This document shows, in pieces, positions 13,555 to 18,609 of a stretch of 18,609 nucleotides of DNA. Source of the stretch: an uncultured Neisseria sp. (GTDB taxonomy: Bacteria > Pseudomonadota > Gammaproteobacteria > Burkholderiales > Neisseriaceae); the NCBI GenBank assembly GCA_927911515.1, contig CAKMQH010000249.1, positions 1 to 18,609 on the forward strand. The letters are read 5' to 3'. Made by a program: the position numbers and the translations under genes. A model generated the notes under the pieces. That model ran no database searches. It saw only the letters and a program-made list of their open reading frames with translations, and had not been told where the DNA came from. Position 1 is the stretch's first letter; the number at the start of each line of letters is the position of its first letter.

Positions 13555-14490
13555 TTACCCCAGATATTTCAGTTTGCCTTTGAACTCTTCGAGCGTCTCG
13601 TAGCCTTTTTGCACCATGATGGCTTTCAAGCCAAGCGAAACGCGTTCGAAAACTTCGACACCTTGTTGATGCAAAGCCGTTCCGATTTGCACCATGCTCG
13701 CGCCGCACAAGATATGTTCGAACGCATCGCGCCCCGTATAAACGCCGCCTGTGCCGATGATTTGGATGGACGGATTCAATCTTTGGTAGAACGCATGAAC
13801 GTTGGCAAGCGCGGTCGGTTTGATGTATTCGCCGCCTATGCCGCCGAAGCCGTTCTTAGGTCGGATCACGACGGATTCGTCCTCGATATACATGCCGTTG
13901 CCGATGGAATTGACGCAGTTGACGAATTTCAGCGGATGGCGGTTGAACACTTCCGCCGCTTGGTCGAAATGGACGATGTCGAAATACGGCGGCAGTTTGA
14001 TGCCTAAAGGCTTGTCGAAGTAGCCGAAGGCTTCGCCCAAAATCCGCTCGGTCGTTTCAAAGTCGTAGGCGATTTGCGGCTTGCCGGGGACGTTCGGACA
14101 GGAAAGGTTGAGTTCGGTAATGCCTTTAAAACCGCTGTTTTGCACTTTTTTCAACAGCGTGTGTGTTTCATCGGGCGACATACCGACCAGTGAGAGGAAA
14201 AATGTCCGTTCGGGCTGCGATTCTTGAAGGCTCAGCAAATAATCCAGATAGTAATCAATGCCTTGATTCGGCAAACCCATGGAATTGATGCTGCCCAGCG
14301 GTACATCGCGGTAACGCGGCTCTGGATTGCCCGCCCGCGCTTCCAGCGTCGCCGTTTTGGTGACGAAGCTGCCCGCGGCGGATTGTCTGACTTCTTCCAG
14401 TTCTTCCACTGTCATACACGCCACACCAGCGGCGTTCATCAGACAGTTGTCAAAAGAAAAACCGGCAATTTTCGTTCTCAATGACGGCAT
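13555..14490 (-). CDS. pyrD: Dihydroorotate dehydrogenase, class 1A (fumarate type)
   Basis: PyrD oxidises dihydroorotate to orotate in pyrimidine synthesis. The 311-residue protein matches the class 1A layout known from Lactococcus lactis PyrDA: NAAGVACMTVEELEE, FVTKTATLEARAGNPEPRY, LGSINSMGLPNQGIDYYLDY, and ELNLSCPNVPGKPQIAYDFE with Cys131 as the catalytic base. NCVNSIGNGM, NGFGGIGGEYIKPTALANV and IIGTGGVYTGRDAFEHILCGA (FMN phosphate site) follow. It lacks the N-terminal membrane helix and the catalytic Ser of class 2 enzymes. Class 1A is cytosolic, FMN-dependent and uses fumarate. AAGGAG stands 6 bp before the ATG. The presence of this type here is unusual (see findings). GC content looks like its neighbours, so any transfer is old or ameliorated. 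Confidence 0.94.
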   Translation of the reverse strand: MPSLRTKIAGFSFDNCLMNAAGVACMTVEELEEVRQSAAGSFVTKTATLEARAGNPEPRYRDVPLGSINSMGLPNQGIDYYLDYLLSLQESQPERTFFLSLVGMSPDETHTLLKKVQNSGFKGITELNLSCPNVPGKPQIAYDFETTERILGEAFGYFDKPLGIKLPPYFDIVHFDQAAEVFNRHPLKFVNCVNSIGNGMYIEDESVVIRPKNGFGGIGGEYIKPTALANVHAFYQRLNPSIQIIGTGGVYTGRDAFEHILCGASMVQIGTALHQQGVEVFERVSLGLKAIMVQKGYETLEEFKGKLKYLG

Positions 14491-14622
14491 ACCCTGCTCC
14501 TTTCCCTTGAAAAATCAATTTGTTTGCAAAGCGTAACACGAATAGGCAAGGCATTTTTTTAACGAACATCAAATGACGGAGGATGTAGGAAAATGTTGTT
14601 TTAAGTAATGAAGAGAAGACGC

Positions 14623-14690
14623 AAAAAGGTCGTCTGAAAGCACGATTTCACCAAAGTGAAAACCTAAAATGCTTTTCAGACGACCTTTTT
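14623..14690. terminator. DUS-pair hairpin with nested stem, between pyrD and crcB
   Basis: AAAAAGGTCGTCTGAAAGCA and TGCTTTTCAGACGACCTTTTT form a long stem with one bulge. The loop holds a second hairpin, TTTCAC/GTGAAA (14646-14661). It lies in the divergent spacer, upstream of crcB, so it may block antisense read-through more than end a gene. Confidence 0.65.
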
Positions 14691-14759
14691 TGCCTGTTCA
14701 AAATACGGTTAAAATCCCCAACCCTACCCTTTTGATTTTTCTTGTCTCCGGATTTCGAT

Positions 14760-15323
14760 ATGTTTCAAAACGTCATGGCGATTGCGTTTGGCGCGGCTTT
14801 GGGCGCATTGTCCCGCTGGTTGCTCGTTCTCGCCTTTGCCGCACTATCCGTTCCGCTTTCAGCCGGCACGCTTGCTGCCAACTGGATTGGCGCATTCTTA
14901 ATCGGCATCTGCGCCGAATGGCTGGACAATCCTCAATGGAAGCTTTTGCTGATTACCGGTTTTCTCGGCAGCCTGACGACTTTTTCCAGCTTTTCACTGG
15001 AAATGGTTACTCTGATGCAAGCGCAACGCTGGGCGACGGCTTTTTCGGCGGTCTGCCTGCATGTTTTCGGCTCGTTTCTCTTGACGGCGTTGGGCATTTA
15101 TTTGGTGCAAAGCTGGAAACTAACCAAACACCTCATCTCAAAAAAAAATCACTCTATCCCATATCCAAACACACGGTTTCGCCGCAATATGCTTTGCCTG
15201 CGTCAGTCATATGCGCGGGTTTGTAAGCGGCGAAGGCGTAAGTCAGGTCGGCGCGGAAGGTGTCTTTGTCTGCTTCGCCGGTGTCGCAGTTCAGCCCGGT
15301 CGGGACGTCTAACGCAATTTTGA
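14760..15323 (+). CDS. crcB: Fluoride channel CrcB/FluC with anomalous C-terminal extension
   Basis: CrcB forms dual-topology dimers in the inner membrane that expel fluoride. Four hydrophobic helices are visible. The signatures are GALGALSRW (residues 14-20 region), TLAANWIGAFLIG with the pore Asn41, and GFLGSLTTFSSFSLE with the TTFSxF Phe-box residues 75 and 78. Family members end near residue 120-125, right after the fourth helix (LLTALGIYLVQSW). Here the frame runs another 65 residues through an A9 run (15140-15148) into sequence antisense to nnrE. That tail is basic and not family-like, so the native stop was probably lost or the A run miscounted. ATG 14760 is chosen over TTG 14742. No fluoride riboswitch fold was recognised upstream. 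Confidence 0.88.
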   Translation: MFQNVMAIAFGAALGALSRWLLVLAFAALSVPLSAGTLAANWIGAFLIGICAEWLDNPQWKLLLITGFLGSLTTFSSFSLEMVTLMQAQRWATAFSAVCLHVFGSFLLTALGIYLVQSWKLTKHLISKKNHSIPYPNTRFRRNMLCLRQSYARVCKRRRRKSGRRGRCLCLLRRCRSSARSGRLTQF

Positions 15324-15776
15324 AGCCGTCAGCTTGATTCAGCAGGCGGCAAACGGCGGCGGTTTTTCAGGCAATGCGCCGCTGAAGCCTGTTCCGAAAA
15401 TGCCTTCGATAACGAGGTCGTAACCTGTTTTCAGACGACCTTCCAGTTCATCGGGGCGGATAAAGCTGACGCCGTCCGAATGATTCAACCGCTCACGATT
15501 CAACTGCGCCAGCGGCGACAGTTTTTCTCCCAAGACGAAGGCGGCCTCTACCCGCCAATCCCGCTCCGACAACACGCGCGCAATGACCAAACCGTCGCCG
15601 CCGTTGTTGCCCTTGCCGCAAACAATTAACGCGCGTCCTGCTTTGGGGAAACGGCGCAGCAAATCAGCCGCGGCGGCTTGTCCCGCGTTTTCCATCAGTT
15701 GCTCGAAAGTCGTGCCTTTATCGACTGCCATTTGCTCGTGTTCGCGCATTTCTGCGGCGGTGTAGATTTTCATCAT
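15154..15776 (-). CDS. nnrE: NAD(P)H-hydrate epimerase (frameshifted)
   Basis: NnrE (YjeF N-terminal domain) interconverts R and S forms of damaged NAD(P)HX so the dehydratase can repair it. The start MKIYTAAEMREHEQMAVDKG, the dinucleotide loop CGKGNNGGDGLVIARVL and DLVIEGIFGTGFSGALPEK are diagnostic. At 15363-15367 five Ts (five As on the coding strand) stand where six are needed. With the extra base the protein continues TAAVCRLLNQADGFKIALDV, then PTGLNCDTGEADKDTFRADL, to GKAYCGETVCLDMG and stop at 15154, 207 residues. Only the epimerase half is present; the dehydratase NnrD must be elsewhere. The 3' end overlaps the anomalous crcB tail in antisense. A DUS lies inside the gene at 15430-15441. 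Confidence 0.9.
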
Positions 15777-15920
15777 TCGCTCCTTTTCTCTTTACTGCCT
15801 ATCAAACATCCAAATGCAAACCTTATCAATAGCCCTTCCCGACTTTCACAACGAATCATTCGCTTTCTTTGATTTGTCGCAATATGTCGTCTGAAAATAA
15901 GGAACTTGGTCGCTTTGTAT

Positions 15921-15949
15921 TTGATTTTTAAGTTAACAAGATTTATTAT
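15921..15949 (+). promoter_or_regulatory. Predicted sigma-70 promoter of the feo operon
   Basis: TTGATT (15921-15926) and TATTAT (15944-15949) are separated by exactly 17 bp. The start point would be near 15956, leaving a leader of about 130 nt before feoA. The following imperfect dyad TTATCGC-A8-GTGATAA (15947-15968) is a possible regulator site; it does not match a Fur box closely. No other gene is seen in 15777-16087. Confidence 0.6.
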
Positions 15950-16087
15950 CGCAAAAAAAAGTGATAAACAATCAAAACTACTTCTTTTACGGGGATGGGC
16001 GTTGGGACATGCCCCTGCCTACCCTGTGTCTAATTCGTCTCTACTTGCCGTCTTTTTTTTCAATCGACAACGAAAGTAAAACACACT

Positions 16088-16354
16088 ATGTCTGCCATAC
16101 CTTTGTCAAAACTCAGTAAAGGCGCAGTCGCGCACATCGACTCCATCGTTCCCAATTCGACTTTCGGCGAACTCGACCCGCTGGTTACGCGCCGCCTTGC
16201 CGACTTGGGCTTTTCAAGCGGAATGCCGTTGCAGGTGATTGCCGTCGGCGGATTCGGACGTGGTCCGTTTGCCGTACGTTTGGGCAACCAGTCGCAATTC
16301 TCGTTGCGGCATGAAGAAGCAGGAAAGATTATGTGCCATGTGATTGACGGCTGA
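16088..16354 (+). CDS. feoA: Ferrous iron transport protein FeoA
   Basis: FeoA is a small cytoplasmic SH3-like protein that supports the FeoB ferrous iron channel. The 88-residue product has the family pattern: PLSKLSKGAVAHIDSI, then RRLADLGFSSGMPLQVI, FGRGPFAVRLGNQSQFSLRH and the closing strand EAGKIMCHVIDG. The LxDLGF(x)xGxxxxVI signature is clear. It is followed 171 bp later by feoB on the same strand. The gap contains a loopless DUS palindrome, so the two genes are not tightly coupled. Confidence 0.94.
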   Translation: MSAIPLSKLSKGAVAHIDSIVPNSTFGELDPLVTRRLADLGFSSGMPLQVIAVGGFGRGPFAVRLGNQSQFSLRHEEAGKIMCHVIDG

Positions 16355-16425
16355 CCGCCGTACACGCAGGCAGGTTTCTATTTTGAAAATGCGGCATAGG
16401 CGGATTTAATCTGACCGCCCCATCC

Positions 16426-16453
16426 TTTTCAGACGACCTAGGTCGTCTGAAAA
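16426..16453. repeat. 28-bp perfect DUS palindrome without loop, between feoA and feoB
   Basis: TTTTCAGACGACCT is directly followed by AGGTCGTCTGAAAA, giving a perfect 28-bp palindrome of two full DUS joined at their AGG ends, creating CCTAGG at the centre. There is no T tract on either side, so a standard terminator is not expected. Confidence 0.85.
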
Positions 16454-16525
16454 CACAATTTCAAAACCTTTTCCCCAAATCCCACTCCAAACTTATCAAA
16501 CAATCAAAAAAGGAGAGTTCAATTC

Positions 16526-18393
16526 ATGGAACTAAGCTATTTTGCCTTGATTGGTGCGCCAAACTGCGGCAAAACCGTTTTGTTCAACGGTTTGACCGGC
16601 TCACATGCCAAGGTTGCCAATTATCCGGGCGTAACGGTCGATAAGCGCGAGGGTGCCTTCCTCGACGACGAGGCGGTCCGCATTATCGACCTGCCGGGCA
16701 CATACAGCCTGCGCACGACCAGCCCCGACGAAGCAGTGGCAAAAGATGTAATGGTGGGCAAGATGGGCATTCCGCCCGATGCCATTATTGCCGTTGCCGA
16801 CGCGACCAACCTGCGTATGACCCTGCGCATGATTTTGGAACTGAAAACGCTGGGACTGCCTATGGTGGTGTCGCTGAATTTGAGCGACGTCGCCCGCAGA
16901 AGGGGCTTGAATATCGACGCGGCCAAACTGAGCGAGTTGTTGGATGCACCTGTTTTGGAAACAGTTGCAGTGAGCGCGTCGGGCGTACAGGCGGTACGCG
17001 AAGCCGTGGTGAAGCTGCCGCGCAAACGCTCTTTCCCCGCCAATCCCGCTTCTGCCGAACGCACGCTCGATGCGCTGGATAGCGACAAACTTTATCAAGA
17101 AGTCGAGTCGATTTTGGCACAAGTCGTGCGCACCCAGATGACGCTGCCCGCATGGCACAAAAAACTCGACGACATCGTGCTGCACCCCGTCTGGGGCATG
17201 ATTATGCTGCTGGTCATCCTGTTTATGGTGTTCCAAGCGGTTTACACATGGGCGGCGCCGATTATGGACGCCATCGAAGGCGGCTTTACCGCGCTGGGCG
17301 AATGGATAGGCGCCAACATGGAGCCGGGCATCCTCAGCGACTTGCTCGTCAACGGCGTCATTGCCGGTTTGGGCAGCGTGTTGGTGTTCCTGCCGCAGAT
17401 TACGATCCTGTTCGCCTTCATCCTGCTTTTAGAAGACTCAGGCTACCTGCGCGCGCGGCGTTTTTGTTGGACAACCTCATGGCAAAAAGCGGTCTGTCGG
17501 GACGCTCGTTTATCCCGCTTCTGTCGAGTTTCGCCTGTGCCGTTCCCGCCGTTATGTCGGCGCGTACGATTAATGACCCGCGCGAACGCCTCGTTACCAT
17601 CGCCGTCGCCCCGCTGCTGACCTGCTCCGCGCGGCTGCCCGTTTACGCGCTGATTATCGCCGCCGTCATTCCTGACCGCACAGTAGGCGGAATTTTCAAC
17701 CTGCAAGGGCTGACGCTGTTTATCCTCTATCTCGCAGGCATCCTGTCTGCCGCCTTGGCAGCGTATATCATGAAACGCTTGGCGCGTATGAAAGGCAACG
17801 TGCAGCAATTCCCGCTCTTGATGGAGCTGCCGACTTTCCGCACGCCCAACTTCAAACACATCATGACCAGCCTGTGGGACAGGGTAAAAGCCTTCCTCAA
17901 ACGCGCCGGTACGATTATCTTCGCCCTTGCCGTAGTTTTGTGGGGCTTGGTAAGCTGGCCGCAACCGCCCGCAGGTGCAACAGGCGCGGCAATCGACTAC
18001 AGCTTGGCGGGTATGCTCGGCCACGCTATCCAACCATTGTTCGCCCCGCTGGGCTTCACTTGGGAAATGTGTATCGCCATGATTCCGGGCATTGCCGCGC
18101 GTGAAGTCGTCGTTGCCGCGCTGGGTACGGTCTATGCCGTCAGCGCGTCGTCTGAAGACGCCGTACAAAACGCGCTGATTCCGATTGTGCACAACAACTG
18201 GGGCCTGCCGACCGCCTTCGCCTTCTTGGCTTGGTATGTCTATGCCCCCATGTGCGCCGCGACATTGGCAGTAATTAAACGTGAAACCAAATCCACAAAA
18301 AATATGGTGATGATTACCGGCTATTTGTTCCTGATGGCTTACTTCGCCGCATTTGTGGTTTACCAAATTTCTTCTAGGATACTATCGTCATGA
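16526..18393 (+). CDS. feoB: Ferrous iron transporter FeoB (frameshifted)
   Basis: FeoB imports Fe(II) across the inner membrane with an N-terminal G domain. Seen: G1 GAPNCGKT (residues 10-17), G2 PGVTVD (34-39), G3 DLPGTY (55-60), NLSD at the G4 position (118-121) and G5 SASG. A helical spacer follows, and then the membrane part with GSVLVFLPQITILFAFILLL, SFACAVPAVMSARTI, LLTCSARLPVYALI and PGIAAREVVVAALG. At 17449-17450 one G is missing: restoring it gives GYLARAAFLLDNLMAKSG, the normal gate motif, and a 622-residue protein of usual size. As written, the first frame stops at 17620. The start ATG follows AAAGGAGAG. The stop overlaps the next small gene as ATGA. Confidence 0.95.
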
Positions 18394-18518
18394 CTCAATA
18401 TATTATCGTCGGCTTGATTATGCTCACTTGCATATTCTTCCTCTTGCGAAAATTCGTATTCAAACCGAAAAAACGCGATTGCAGCAGCGGCTGCGGCAAA
18501 TGCGGCGGTTGCGGTTAA
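18390..18518 (+). CDS. FeoB-associated Cys-rich membrane microprotein
   Basis: A 42-residue ORF starts at ATG 18390, overlapping the feoB stop by 4 bp (ATGA), a sign of translational coupling. One N-terminal helix (YIIVGLIMLTCIFFLL) is followed by a basic stretch RKFVFKPKKRD and a cysteine cluster CSSGCGKCGGCG with four Cys. This matches the small FeoB-associated Cys-rich proteins (also called the virus attachment p12-like family) that often replace FeoC. The Cys cluster could bind Fe or an Fe-S cluster on the cytoplasmic face. The role in iron uptake is inferred from position. Confidence 0.85.
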   Translation: MTQYIIVGLIMLTCIFFLLRKFVFKPKKRDCSSGCGKCGGCG

Positions 18519-18538
18519 ATATGGATAGCTAGGAAGAA

Positions 18539-18573
18539 AAAAGGTCGTCTGAAATGGTTTCAGACGACCTTTT
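18539..18573. terminator. DUS-pair terminator of the feo operon
   Basis: AAAAGGTCGTCTGAAA (18539-18554) pairs perfectly with TTTCAGACGACCTTTT (18558-18573) around TGG, the shortest loop of the terminator-type DUS pairs here, with T-rich ends on both strands. Confidence 0.88.
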
Positions 18574-18609
18574 GTATGTTTGGGCTATGGTTCAGCAGTT
18601 GTTTTAGGG

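Noticed and set aside
15947..15968. Fur box upstream of feoA
   Set aside because: The dyad TTATCGC-A8-GTGATAA lacks the hexamer array of a Fur site; it was kept only as a generic possible operator within the promoter entry.
17443..18366. 307-residue minus-strand frame opposite feoB
   Set aside because: It is a mirror of the FeoB membrane domain with no recognisable motif.
1..18609. CRISPR arrays, tRNA and rRNA genes
   Set aside because: No regularly spaced repeats, tRNA arms with TTCGANTC or rRNA segments were recognised; the frequent repeats are DUS and CREE.

Overview
The window is chromosomal DNA from a Neisseria species, most likely an oral commensal and not a meningococcus or gonococcus. 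The 12-mer AGGTCGTCTGAA occurs about two dozen times on either strand, usually as inverted pairs behind genes. This is the DNA uptake sequence (DUS) dialect I associate with the N. mucosa / N. subflava side of the genus; pathogens use the ATGCCGTCTGAA form. Two 107-bp Correia-type repeats (CREE), relics of IS5- and IS3-family elements, and housekeeping proteins close to what I remember of meningococcal sequences agree with that genus. The species cannot be fixed from the window.

Layout. 1-226: IS5 transposase tail cut by a CREE. 256-3699: cca, a two-helix membrane protein, a small conserved protein and ruvB, all on +. 3803-5273: divergent rpe (-) and a Spy/CpxP-like periplasmic protein (+), separated by a palindrome-rich spacer. 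5274-7733: an accessory, partly AT-rich island holding an IS3 relic, an Rhs/YD-repeat fragment, a possible toxin tail overlapped by a candidate immunity gene, an unrecognised 281-residue protein and an IS5 relic. 7734-10714: slyD (-), an AT-rich leader, an Ala/Ser lipoprotein (+) and an FAD-linked oxidase (+). 10778-13535: smr-domain gene, GNAT acetyltransferase and purK (all -), then a second CREE. 13555-15776: pyrD (-), crcB (+) and nnrE (-). 15921-18573: the ferrous iron uptake operon feoA, feoB and a tiny Cys-rich partner.

Working relationships. purK and pyrD serve de novo purine and pyrimidine synthesis, and the three Feo proteins act together in Fe(II) import. cca and ruvB are core tRNA-end and recombination functions. 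The island looks like the decayed end of an Rhs polymorphic-toxin locus.

Caution on sequence quality. At least nine genes carry single-base indels, many in homopolymers, and each frame is restored by one base (three in ruvB). This pattern fits a draft assembly with homopolymer errors better than real gene decay. I annotate those genes over their restored extents. The most notable biology is the toxin/immunity-like remnant, a class 1A (Firmicute-type) dihydroorotate dehydrogenase in a Neisseria background, and the varied architecture of the DUS hairpins, including a 28-bp loopless palindrome between feoA and feoB.
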